Under the pieces are notes generated by a model that saw only the letters and a program-made list of their open reading frames with translations, ran no database searches and had not been told where the DNA came from. A stretch of DNA of 64,000 bases, from contig VDMD01000016.1 of assembly GCA_007026445.1 (NCBI GenBank), positions 1-64,000 of the forward strand, read 5' to 3'. The position numbers and the translations under genes are program-made. Shown in pieces: positions 10,324 to 20,217 of the stretch; position 1 is the first letter of the stretch, and every line of letters begins with the position of its first letter. The DNA comes from Schizophyllum amplum (taxonomy: Eukaryota > Basidiomycota > Agaricomycetes > Agaricales > Schizophyllaceae).

Positions 10324-11229
10324 ATGCCACCCAGTATCGCCACCGAGCCTGATCTGACCGAGATCGAGGACAGCCTGACCGACATCGAGGAATCCGACAC
10401 GGAGTCGCAGAACGTAGTCACCGCTCGAGCCCTCACCGCCCGCGCCCTCATAGCGCATCCATCCGCGGCCAGCGTGCACTTATTTCAGGACCGTATCGTC
10501 TGCGTTTGTGGCGCGGAAGTACGCGACAGCGAGAGATCACGTTGCTGGGAGAGTGGGCAAAGCATCGTAAAATCTGCAGGGGGCCGCGTGAGCAAGGGCA
10601 AGCTGGACCCAATGAAGTATCGGCGACCGGCGCACAACCTGTCCTTCTCGCCAGTCGGACATGCCGGAGAAGAGTGAGGATGCGGGAATTGCTGCCGCTG
10701 CTCCCAGCCCAGTCAGTGCGGGGCGGTTTCATGCGGGCAAGAAAAGGGCGCACAGCGACGTCGAAGAAGAGAGCGACGATGGGGCCCGGGATGTCGAAGT
10801 AGAAGGACAATACAGCGACTGCTCCAGTCTTACAGAACCGAGCGATGACGATCAGTCGGACGAGGAAGAAGAAGATGAGGCGTCGGATGGGGATGAGCCG
10901 GAGTCCGAAGAGGAGACATACCCTGCAACTCGAACAAGCTGGTGTACAGGTCGCACGAATCCTGTTTCTGGAATGCCGCAGTTGGGTGGGAGGAGACGCT
11001 GACGATTAGAGAGCCCATCGACGAAAGCGAGAGGCTCGGACGACGATTACGGACGGAATGGACGGGGTCCGATGCGGTAATCATCGGTCTTTGGCAAGAT
11101 GGAAAGTGGGAAAGGGGGGTCGTTTGGGGTCCTCAAGCGCGTTCGCATACGATAACAATAATCCAGTATGATTTATCCAATGGTGGTCCCTGCCACAAAT
11201 TTAGTTTCGCTGACTTGATCGAGCCATGA
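10324..11229 (+). CDS. Orphan acidic protein with a CxC...WxxHxxxC zinc-finger-like motif (apparently frameshifted)
   Basis: Reading through three one-base frame changes (near 10522-10525, 10651-10655 and 10926-10929) gives about 300 residues with no introns. The N-terminus has an acidic TEIEDSLTDIEESDTES stretch; then RIVCVCGAEVR, and after the first shift LLGEWAKHRKIC, together a C-x-C ... W-x2-H-x3-C pattern that could bind zinc. A long acidic middle (DDDQSDEEEEDEASDGDEP) leads to a folded-looking C-terminal part (SCFWNAAVGWEETL, GLWQDGKWERGVVWGP, FSFADLIEP). All three shifts are resolved by adding one base, the same direction as the errors in conserved genes nearby. The same C..C..W..H..C spacing occurs in the gene at 13331-13846, so the two may belong to one lineage-specific family. 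Function unknown. A decaying pseudogene is the alternative. Confidence 0.5.
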
Positions 11230-11270
11230 CTAGACATACCGCCAGTCTGCAAGCTCAAAACCACCAGTCT

Positions 11271-12693
11271 TCAATTCACCACACATTCCGTTAGTACCTC
11301 AGAGACCAAATCCGCCATGATGCGCATTGTCTGAGTCGACGGATGTCTGTCGCCGTGTGTAAGGTGGGGAAAAGTCCGCTCAGCTTTGCATACTCACCCT
11401 CCGATCCAGTAGAACCAATGCGCCCAGTCTTGACACCATCCGTACTGATCACAATCCGTCGTGCATTCCGTGCATGCGTCCGGGCTGGTGTATCCGAAGG
11501 CGGCGTAGCCGGGGTCGCTTCCGAGAACACCTGTTACAACTGAGCTGGCGCCACAAAAGATGAAGAGGGTTAAAACTTACCATCCCAAATTGCAGAGAAA
11601 TCGATGTACGCGAAAGAAGCGCCCTGTTCGCGCAGATCCGCCAGCCCGTCGAAGATAGTCTGCTTGAACGCTTCACCAGACGCGGTGTGCACCCCGCGGC
11701 CGTATACATCTGCGACGAGAAAATTTCGCGCGGACGTAGGCTCAGATGCAAGGGTGGTGAGCTGGTCGAGAAGAACATTGGCAGCTTCTTGCATGTGATC
11801 GCCGTCGACTGAGTGTATGCGGTCACGTGAAGGAAAACAAAGAGCAATAGTGAAGATAGCACGCACTCTTCGAAGCCTCGTAGTCGCTGTATACATTTTG
11901 TTATTTAGATATAGCCCATATATGGAATTGAGACGCACTTGATCCCAAAGAAGATCGTATAGAGGGTCGTGTCGGGGTCAAGAGCGTTCGACTGAGCGAG
12001 GAAAGTATTCACTATGTACGTCGTTAAAATTGTAGCATATGATTGTGAGCTCGTTGCGGGGGTATCTGGTCATAAGAATGAATACGTACTTTGGCCGATG
12101 AAGTCAACCTTCTTTGGATTACTTGGCCAAAGGTCGAGGTCGATGCAAGCGCCGGATTGCTAGTGATCCATGTTAATCTCATCCAACGGAAGGAAGGAAA
12201 CTGAGACGGCTCGTACCGCGTAGTCCATCAGGTTGGCATCACTCATGTCTTGAGCCACGTACTCGATCCAAGTGGGACCGTCTGTAGACCTCTTCGAAAG
12301 TACTGAGCCTCGATGCCGTAGTTTTGACAAGCCCCAAAACTCACGCCACCAGCTTCAGAGTTGGGGGGCACAAGTACAGGTGGATCGAGCGCCGATCCAT
12401 CGGCCTTGCCGCCATCGGTGTACGAGTCCTTGCGGGTGCAGCACGTTATTAGATTACGTATGACGGTGACGGCCACTACGAATGGCAACTCACCCCAAAT
12501 GCAACGATGGTCTTGAACTTGTCAGGATCGATGCCCGCGTTCACGTCCGCCACAGTTCCAGTAAGTGTCCCACAGGACGGCCCAGGGCTAGGTGTATGCC
12601 GTCGTTGCGCTCCCGGTGGAACAGATTATTCTGCCTTCGAGCATAGGCAATGGCTGCAGAGCTCAGCACTGTGCAGGCGGTAAGAGAGAGCAT
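11271..12693 (-). CDS. Secreted SGNH/GDSL esterase, CE16-like
   Basis: A multi-exon gene. The ATG at 12691-12693 gives a signal peptide (MLSLTACTVLSSAAIAYA). Block I, FGDSYTDGG, is split by an intron (…KFKTIVAFG / DSYTDGGKADGSAL); its Ser is the expected nucleophile. Later pieces are GPTWIEYVAQ, CIDLDLWPSNPKKVDFIGQ, block III FFGIND (also split by an intron), LRNFLVADVYGRG-type strand, CDQYGWCQDWAHWFYW and block V GGHPS with the catalytic His. Cysteines cluster near CTECTTDCDQ. CE16 enzymes (for example the Trichoderma acetyl esterase) deacetylate hemicellulose oligosaccharides outside the cell, fitting a plant-wall-degrading fungus. The stop is at 11271-11273, only 41 bases from the convergent upstream gene. 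Exon borders in the middle are approximate; an intron with an unusual GAAG acceptor is needed before RSTDGPTW. Confidence 0.83.
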
Positions 12694-13330
12694 GGTAGGA
12701 GGCCAAGATGCGACAACGGTACGGAAGAGTGCGCCGCAATCTTGCAGCGAGCTCGAAGGATTTTGCTTTGCACCGGCGGCATGTCACGCGGTTCTTCAAG
12801 TTTGCTTGAAGGCCGTGATGAGCCGTCCGAGAGATCGATAGCCGGTCACATACGGTCTATCTTTACCGTCAACCTATATTCCAGAGCAGCCCGCAATAGC
12901 AGGGCGGTACATCGAAGGCGGCCAGGTACGGAGCGGGGTCGCGGTGACGGTTGATTCTGAGAGGTTTCGGCAAGTGCCGCAGTCTCACGGGCGTGTCCTC
13001 CGGCAAATGCCGTGGGCCTTCATGGACGGTCCGACCGCTACCCAGGACAGAGCAACTTTGCATTCAATACAAAGACTTGCTGTCAGGATCGCCACCATCC
13101 TCATCATGCGTGCGCCGGCCGGCTTTTCTCTCCATTCATTCTGCTCGATGGTTCATTGTCGTCCTAACCCGGCGGTGACTTGACCCCTCTAATGTCATCA
13201 TGTATCCCAGAGGCATGTTTGTGGCTATCCCTTGGCCGGCGACCCTTTGTGTGCGCGGAGGGCCCGTTCCAGATATATAAGTACCTTCGTCACTCGTTCT
13301 GCTCTCTACTCATATCCCAATTCACTCACG
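12694..13330. other. Intergenic: divergent promoters
   Basis: About 640 bases between two divergent genes. No open frame convinces. Contains the TATA box at 13274-13280. Confidence 0.5.
13274..13280 (+). promoter_or_regulatory. TATA box upstream of orphan zinc-finger-like gene
   Basis: TATATAA, 51 bases upstream of the ATG at 13331. Confidence 0.5.
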
Positions 13331-13846
13331 ATGTGCGACGACCTTCACCTCATCCCTCGTGGTCTCGTCGACATCAATTTTTCGTCCAGCGCCGCCGCTT
13401 GCGCTGCCGATCTCTTGAAGCTGCTACCCCAAGGCAACATGGATGCACGTCTCAGGAAAAAATTGGACGCTCTGGCGGAGCGCGACGCCGCGCTCAGGAC
13501 CGCCCTCGAAGCCGATCCCAATGTCTTCGTCGTCAACCCGCATCTAGCTTATTGCATCAAATGCGAGACGCAGGTGCCGCTTGCGACACACTATTCTATG
13601 GAACTGTGGAAGCAACATCTGCAAGATTGCATCGGCCAAACAACTGGATCCGACTCGAGAGCCGCGCGGAATGGCACCGCTCCTGCCACCTCCAAAGATG
13701 TCTTGCGCCGAGTCCAGAAAGAGAAGCCACCTGCTCTTGACCATGTTCGACCGGTCGTGAATACTGCCGGATACAGGACGACGGGCGCTCTGAGGACTGT
13801 CAGTGGCGGGACTGCGAGGCCTCCCAACAAAGCCTACAGGTCCTGA
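13331..13846 (+). CDS. Orphan small protein with CxxC...H...C zinc-finger-like motif
   Basis: One exon, 171 residues. The start ATG at 13331 sits 51 bases after a clear TATA box; an upstream in-frame extension exists but is not needed. The N-terminus predicts helices (CAADLLKLLPQGNMDARLRKKLDALAERDAAL). The middle has NPHLAYCIKCETQVPLATHY then ELWKQHLQDC, a C-x2-C ... W-x2-H-x3-C arrangement suggestive of a single zinc finger. The C-terminus is basic and disordered (RRVQKEKPPALDHVRP). I do not recognise a named family; proteins of this style are common and lineage-specific in agaricomycetes. The motif resembles that in the gene at 10324-11229, which suggests a small family separated by the esterase gene. 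Function unknown; DNA or protein binding is only a guess. Confidence 0.6.
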   Translation: MCDDLHLIPRGLVDINFSSSAAACAADLLKLLPQGNMDARLRKKLDALAERDAALRTALEADPNVFVVNPHLAYCIKCETQVPLATHYSMELWKQHLQDCIGQTTGSDSRAARNGTAPATSKDVLRRVQKEKPPALDHVRPVVNTAGYRTTGALRTVSGGTARPPNKAYRS

Positions 13847-14213
13847 ATCCTGATAGAGCTTGTCAACGCATGCTATAGGTCGGACGGCACTCGGCCATCA
13901 TTGCCTCAGGTCATTGAGCGAGGACTGGGCATCGGACGCGCTCACGACATTGAAGATACGAGGGACTTCACAAGAGCGCCAGCAGTATATATATGGAGGC
14001 AGAATAAATATAGGATATACAAACATGCAAATGTATAGATGATAGCTTTGTTCAAGGTCCATGACAGAGAAGTAGATGTCTGTAGGGTGTTCTCACGTCC
14101 GCGAAGTCGTCTGCCCCTCCGTCAATACAAGTCCACGTACACAAGCGGTCCAGTCCACGGGAGTGTCTCAATGCACCGGACCGTGGCACCAAACACGGCG
14201 ACAAGCATTGTCC
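13847..14213. other. Intergenic between convergent genes
   Basis: About 370 bases of 3' flanks. Nothing recognised. Confidence 0.4.
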
Positions 14214-15793
14214 TCACGAGCTGCTGCTTGAGTCCGTCGAAGATCCCGTCTCGTCCCCTTCGTCGTCGTCTGCGTGAACAAGATAAGCGCTCAGTACGAC
14301 ACACGTCACGGCATTTTTACCTATTGCAAAGTGCTGTACTGGCGCAGGTGCCGGTGCCGGCGCTGCCCTCATCTGCGTCGGGTTCATGCCACGCTTCGGC
14401 GGGCCCGTGCCCACCGGCTTCCCAGCCACGGCGCCCCACGGTGCGCTAGCGTTCTTGTGTGCCATGGGTGGACTACGGAACGACCCCAACGATGTCTCGG
14501 GCGACGATGAGCGGTCGCGCTCGAATGATACCGTGGACGACTCGCGGAGCTTGGACGGAACTTTGGACTGTGTCTGCTTGTACACGTGGGATTGCTGAAC
14601 GGAGTGAACAAGGGACCGGAAGAACAGAGTGCGACTTACGGATGAAGGGACAGTGGGATTCTTGAAGCGTGGTGAGATGCTAGAGGATGCGACCGGTTTT
14701 GGCCTAGGCTTCTTCGGTGACGGTTGGGGGGATGTAGGCTGAGGGAGTGTCTGAGAATTGAGCGCTGAGCATGAGACGGGCGTGACATACGCGTTTGCGC
14801 TTGAGGCTGAACTCCGCTTCGTCTGAGGAGGTAATTAACGGTGACTCCGCTGAATGTGACTAGCACTCGTACCCTTCTTCTTGCTCTTGGACTTGGACTT
14901 GTTCTTGAGTGGCTGGCTATCCTCTGACAGAGCAGCACCATCGTCAATAGGCGAGAGTGATCGCTCGCGCTCAGCTGATTGCCTGGGAGCGTGTCAGATG
15001 CAGTTGACGCGTGAAATACACGCGCCACTCACTTGGCCTTCGCGGAACCGCGGACGGCAGCCCTCCGCGACGTGTTGAGACCCATGCACGAGCTCAGATG
15101 GGGTGCGTATCGGCTGGATGCGATCTGTACGCATGTGAGTGGCAAGCCACACAGACCGCACGCGTACGCACCTGGCGCTGACAGTTTACGCATTCAAGGT
15201 ATAGTACGCCGTCCTTGTTGGGCGTACTTGAGCCATTTGCGCCGTTGTTGGACACGGAGGGGGTTCCGGAGCGCGAGAATGCAGATGCCTTGCAAGGGGA
15301 CGCCTGGCCAGACTGCGTCGGCGTGCGTACTGAGAGAGGTGGTCGGACGTCATGGTCAGCATGCGCATCAAGGCTCGCGGAAGCAAATGTAGTTCACCAG
15401 CACTACAGCTGTAGAGAGCGTCAGACCACATGTAGATGGAGGATGTGCAGGTAAGCGCACCGAGTCCCACAGCTGGCACAGATTGCCCTACTCTTTGCGG
15501 CGTCGCGGTGCGCCTGGAGGGCGGCGTCCATGACGAGATCGTCCACCAGGAGGGAAAATATGCGCGAGCTCTGCATGGCTGAGTGGGGGTATATGGGTGA
15601 TATAATCTGTGATACGTACGAGCGAGTTGAGGAGCTCGTCATTCTCGGACGTAGACATGTCGGTGAACTTCAAGTTCGAAGCCCAGGTCCAAAGGGCGCT
15701 TACTTCGGAGGTTCGAACGGCATTCGGACCGGAGATCCGGAGGCGCGACGGGATGCGCGCTGAGCTCAATTGCTGGTCGTCCGCGAATGCCAT
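14214..15793 (-). CDS. SGF11: SAGA-associated factor 11 (Sgf11), histone H2B deubiquitination module
   Basis: Multi-exon gene starting MAFADDQQLSS at 15793. An N-terminal helix (RIFSLLVDDLVMDAALQAHRD) matches the Sgf11 segment that binds Ubp8/Sgf73/Sus1. It is followed by CASC, then the diagnostic SCA7-type zinc finger ECVNCQRQIASSRYAPHLSSCMG (C-x2-C and H-x3-C ligands), split by an intron after NCQRQ, with the conserved TSRRAAVRG that contacts the nucleosome acidic patch. The rest is a long disordered Ser/Lys-rich region, KNKSKSKSKKKG, then RSSSPETSLGS and PKRGMNP, and an acidic tail DDDEGDETGSS. The tail is longer than in yeast but common in basidiomycetes. It is divergent from PTH2 with a gap of only about 30 bases between start regions. 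Identity is firm from the zinc finger; exact exon joins in the C-terminal half are approximate. Confidence 0.85.
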
Positions 15794-15825
15794 GACTGTC
15801 TCTTCAACGCCATGTACGCTCTCGC

Positions 15826-16803
15826 TTGAACAGCAGCTATAGAGCTGATACCATATGTCTAGCCCTCACAACCATAGGAACATGCATAGCCCTGGCCGCT
15901 GCCTCGCTTTCGGCGGGCTACTGGGCGGGCGCTGAAAATGCACGGCGGAAACATGCTCGCGCTGCACCCTCCGCGCCCTCCGCGCCGTCTGCCCAATCCG
16001 AAAAAGAGTCTGAGGACTCGGATGAAAGCGACAGCGACGAGGAATTCGCCGACGGGGACATAAGCGCATTGAAAGTCGACTCCGGGGATCAGTGCAAAAT
16101 GGTGCGCCTCTACGCCTCCCTCCCCTTTCAGCTCTCATGATTCCCCCCCGATAGGTGCTAGTGGTGCGCCAGGACCTTGGGATGAGCTCCGGCAAAATTG
16201 CGGCCCAGTATGTCGACTCGCACTCGGTATACACCCCTGCTGACGGGTACTTGTGATAGGTGCTCGTGCGTGCCACCCTGACCTATTCAATGTGCGGAGA
16301 TTGAGTTCTCGCGGTATAGGCATGCAACGCTGGCTTGCTACAAGGCGCTAGCCACTGCGAACCCCTTGGTGAGTAGGCTAGGTGAGTTGACTGAGAGCGC
16401 TAGCTGACTCCGTGCGTGATTTCGTAGCTTCTACGGCAATGGGAGCGCGTTGGGTGAGTTCTACGTGTGCGCTGCATCAAGTGCTCGCTAACGCCAGCGA
16501 CTTGCAGGCAGACTAAGATTGCGCTACGCTGCTCTGACGAGGAGGAGCTGCTGACGTTGCAGGCGCAGGCGCAGAGTTTGAATCTATGTGCGCGCTCAAT
16601 TATGGACGCGTGAGTGCCTCATGAGTCATGTTTGCGCGTTTCTGATGAGTAGGGCAGTGGGCGAACCCAAATCGCTGCGGGATCGAGGACGGTACTGGGA
16701 ATAATAGGTGGGTCTGCCTGCGCCGGCTTGAGGACTTGGCTAACTCGTTGTAGGACCAGCGCGCCTTGTCAATCAGGTCACGGGCAAGTTACGCCTGTTG
16801 TAG
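15826..16803 (+). CDS. PTH2: Peptidyl-tRNA hydrolase 2 (Pth2), membrane-anchored
   Basis: Hydrolyses peptidyl-tRNA released by stalled ribosomes. An N-terminal hydrophobic segment (ALTTIGTCIALAAASLSAGYWAG) should anchor it in the outer mitochondrial or ER membrane, then an acidic linker (EKESEDSDESDSDEEF) leads to the Pth2 domain: CKMVLVVRQDLGMSSGKIAAQ, CSHATLACYKAL, LCARSIMDAGRTQIAAGS, VLGIIGPARL, NQVTGKLRLL. The catalytic Lys and His (GKIAAQ-CSH) are present. At least seven exons; the Gln-Cys-Ser codons are carried by a 6-nt microexon at 16260-16265 flanked by introns of 52 and 54 nt. No in-frame ATG precedes the membrane segment. The likely ATG at 15863-15866 is one base out of frame, so one base is probably missing near 15867; the start given is where the open frame begins. 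A diverged copy lies at about 29.9-30.8 kb. Confidence 0.9.
16260..16265 (+). other. 6-nt microexon of PTH2
   Basis: GTGCTC between TAG acceptor and GTGCGT donor. It completes the split Gln codon and supplies Cys and most of Ser of the catalytic QCSH motif. Without it the conserved block cannot be assembled. Confidence 0.8.
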
Positions 16804-17345
16804 GCCGGGTTTCTGCGAGTCCCGGAATGCGTGGCATGGGAGTGGAACCTCCTCGCGGAATACCCGCGGGCGAATGTGGTGTGGAGGACGCGTTGAGCAG
16901 ACGATCTGGGGTACTACTACATAGTAGACATAGCATCGACAGGCGATGATCAGCCATTTTCAACGTACCCTGGTGACGACGCGTGAAGGCGCGTGAACAG
17001 AGCGGGCCGCAGCAGTCTGGATCTGGATCAAAGTTCGAGTTGGTTGACGATAGCACATTGGCGCTCTCCACCACAGTCCTTACCACAAACCTTGACTTCC
17101 TACGCGTTGACATCGTCTGCCGTACCCATTCGAGCTCGCCGTCTCAGACGTCGTCAAGACGCGTTCGCATCAACAATACAAATTCGGAACCGCCGCTGAA
17201 ACCGGTAATTTCTCCCCGCTTCTCCTCAACCTCCATTGACCAGGCCCCACCCTGCCTTTCCGCTCGTTTATTTGCCCTCGCCTGCGCCCCACCATCCTTT
17301 AGTCCTCTCTCGCAGGCCGATTCTTGGTCGGAATCAGCGACAAAC
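16804..17345. other. Intergenic / 5' region of UPF0658 gene
   Basis: About 540 bases without a supported gene. The open frame from 16983 runs into the true CDS but its upstream part is proline/serine-rich noise and lacks conservation clues. Confidence 0.45.
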
Positions 17346-18937
17346 ATGTCCGGACCCTACCCAAACACCCATCACATCCACTACTCGTCGGGCTCGCAGG
17401 ACGACGTCAAGGTCGGCTTTGACGACCTCATCGACGAGTACTCCACACCCTACGCCGCCAACGCCCGCCATCAGACCTTCGCCGTCAACGCGCCTGCCAT
17501 GGAACAGCGAGGTCCGGAGCACCGCCGTGCGCCCTCATATCCACTATCGAACAAAGTAACGATCGCCGAGCCGTCCAAGTCCATGTCCGACGACACGCAC
17601 GACCATTCGACAATAGGCGCATATCCGCCAATAACGACGGTGGTGGAGGACACGCGGCCGTTCTGGCTCAAGGTGCGTTGCCCGCCCGTCGCCGTATGCG
17701 GCGCCCGCTCATCCCGCTCCAGCTCGTCCCCGAATCGCTCGCGTGCCGACTATATCTGCTCACTGTTCTCATCGAGACCATAGTTGATTTGGTGATAGAG
17801 GGCGAGCTATATGCTCGTATGGACGTGGACGACGAGACCAGTGCGGCTGCCAAGAAGATGCCGGTATACCTGAGTATATTCGCAATGGCACAGTGCGTCG
17901 CGGCGTCCCATGACCATGCCCCCGCTCATTCTGGTTTAGCGTATTTCAGTTTGCCATGGCTGTCGACGCCGTCTACGCCCGGAATACACTGCAATTTATC
18001 TTCCTCACGTGTGTTGCAGTAACCGTGGCATGCGCTGTCTCCTAACATCTGCCTCTAGAGTTTTCAACCTTGCTCTTCTCGTCTACTCCGTCATCCAAAT
18101 ATCCGAAATGCGAGGCTCCGTCGACGTGAATCAAGACGGCGTAACCATGCTCTCGTTCAACATCCTTACCACCATCATTCCCATGTCGTCGCAGTGGCCG
18201 AGCTGGCATACATAACACTCGGGTGGAAGATCTACCACGAATTCGGCTGGAAGGTGTACAAGTTCTTGGGCGCAGATCGCAGGATCAAGAAGATGTACGC
18301 GAACTACCAGATTTACGAGTGTCTAGTCAAGTTCGACGTCTTCTTCTGGGCGGGCTTCTCCGTGCAGTTCATCTGGCTGGTGCTGTCCAAAGATGACTGG
18401 GAATACTACGTGACTTGCGCCGCATTGCCGTTGTCGATAGTCCTTCTAGTCGAGGGCCATCTCGCGGCACGGCACGAGAACAAGTGGATGATGGCGACCT
18501 TCATGTCCGGCTGTGTAGGAGCGATGGTGTACTTCGTGTACAAAGTGCGTTGCCCTCGACTCCGTGTGTGCCAAAGCTAACGTCGCACATAGCTCACGAA
18601 GGTCTTCATGTACAAGACAGAGCAGTTTGAGAACATATGGAAATCACTGGTCATTTTCTGTACGTCTTCCTCATGCTTCCCATCCGCGTATACTCATGCC
18701 TTTCAGCCGGTGGCGCGATCATTCTGCTTCTCTTCACTTTCGCGTTGTCCATTGTAGTGATGCAGAACTTTGGTCGGGGATTGAAAGAGTCATGTAAGTT
18801 TGATTGCTTTACAGTGATATCAGATCACTAACGACCTCACAGTAGCACGTCGAAACAACACCCACCACACACGCGCAGCGTCCAAGCACCACGGGCGAGC
18901 AGCAAGCTTGAACCCGAACCGCATGAGCATCGACTGA
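17346..18937 (+). CDS. Multi-pass membrane protein, probably UPF0658 Golgi membrane family
   Basis: Six or seven exons. The first ~110 residues are cytosolic and disordered (MSGPYPNTHHIHYSS...). Then follow about eight hydrophobic segments: LYLLTVLIETIVDLVIEGELY, FQFAMAVDAVYARNTLQFIFLT, VFNLALLVYSVIQI, AELAYITLGWKIYHEFGWKVYKFLGADRRIKKMY, FDVFFWAGFSVQFIWLVL, CAALPLSIVLLVEGHLAARHE, GCVGAMVYFVYKL and GGAIILLLFTFALSIVVMQNFGRGL. The LVPESLACRLYLLT opening and FGWKVYKFLGADRRIKKMY block match my memory of fungal UPF0658 Golgi proteins; function is unknown. A frame change near 18185-18187 (IIPM / VVAVAELAYI) lies inside a membrane segment and is fixed by one added base, so it is probably an assembly indel. 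The C-terminus is a basic His/Arg-rich tail ending NRMSID. Confidence 0.7.
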
Positions 18938-19463
18938 ATGACTCTACGACCCTTGTCACGCACTACTCGCAACTTGTACTGATTATACTGTCTCCCTGTC
19001 GCAGCATCCACGGACTCCATCGCACCCACGTCGTACTACTAGCTCTCGCACCGCGCAAGCGCGCCCCACACTCCGCGTATCTACCTTACCTATACCATAT
19101 ATTGCGCTGTTGATCTGGAATGGCACTTTGGCGACGTGTCCGTTCGCGGCATCTGTAGATCCAGGTGTACATAGGCGATCCCCTTTTGAGAGTTGCCGGC
19201 TTCGACACCATCCTTCCCCATCCCCTGGCAGCGTCGGCAGACACCACTACTGCTACTTACAAGACTGTATTGCTATCCTTTCGTTCAGTTACAGTAAATA
19301 TATTGCCACACCCAAGGGTCCGTTGTGCGGAGACACGGTCCGAATGCGAAGCGCCGCACAGCCACATTGTACTGCTTGAGAACACGTCACGGTGCAGGAC
19401 GTGCTTTGGATGTCTTGAACCTCACGCTGAGCGCCGGCCGCCGTCCTCCTTGTCCCCATAGCC
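18938..19463. other. Intergenic region
   Basis: About 525 bases of 3' flank and promoter. Nothing recognised. Confidence 0.45.
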
Positions 19464-20030
19464 ATGACTCAACGGTGAGCGCGAGAACGTACGCCAGGGC
19501 GTGCACATGTACTCAAAGTCGCAGCGTACGAGCAGCACCATCCCTCCGCGACCGCTCTGCACTGCTCGGCGTGACCCCGCCAGCATCCGGACGCTCTTCA
19601 CCATTAGGCAGCGACCGCAACCCTAGCGGGTACCGCTACGCAGATGATCTGGAGGGACAGAATGACGAGCAGCTCGAGGGCCTGAGTGCCAAGGTGCAAA
19701 TGCTGAAGAATGTGCGTCCATACGGCGATTCTGTTCCCCGCATTTTCTGACACCGCATTCAGATTACGGTCGGCATAGGAAACGAAGTGAAGGAGTCCAC
19801 GATACAGCTCAGCCACATGGTGCGTCTATAGCGTCCCCCTCCCGTGCATATTCGTGCTAAGCGAAGCCTCGCAGAACGATGCGTTCGCGGAGACATCTGG
19901 CATCCTCTCTGGCACCTTTCGAAGAATGAACAACATGGCAGAGCGCCAGGGCTGCCGCTGGCTATGGTACATCATCTTCCTCATCGTCGTCTTCTGGTTC
20001 TTCATTGTCGTATGGTGGTTTCGCCGATAA
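19464..20030 (+). CDS. BET1: Bet1-like SNARE
   Basis: A small Qc-SNARE of ER-to-Golgi transport. Four exons: a 4-codon first exon (MTQR), then RAAPSLRDRSALLG... to KVQMLKN, ITVGIGNEVKESTIQLSHM, and NDAFAETSGILSGTFRRMNNMAERQGCRWLWYIIFLIVVFWFFIVVWWFRR. The SNARE helix runs from DDLEGQNDEQLEGLSAKV through LSGTFRRMNNM with the central-layer Gln/Glu region in the expected place, and a single C-terminal hydrophobic tail anchor ends five codons before the stop. Total about 147 residues, the usual length. The ATG at 19464 is followed after only 11 bases by a GTGAGC donor; the N-terminal exon is short but keeps phase. No anomalies. Confidence 0.9.
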
Positions 20031-20217
20031 TACATGGTTTGCCCGCGTCCCGCAGAACAATGCACGTCCCAGCCCCGGCGCAGACCTGAATTAGGCGAGA
20101 ACGAAGACTATGGGTAACGATATACAACAAGCACCGTCGACATCAACCACCGTCGCGTGTAATTTGCCCGTGGCCGTCCGCAAGAGGCTCAGCAAAAAGA
20201 GTGTCTGTGATAACCGC

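Noticed and set aside
12320..12380. Coding stretch GVSFGACQNYGIEAQYF in the esterase gene
   Set aside because: It is out of line with the family; treating it as an intron links the flanking SGNH blocks in frame without any frameshift.
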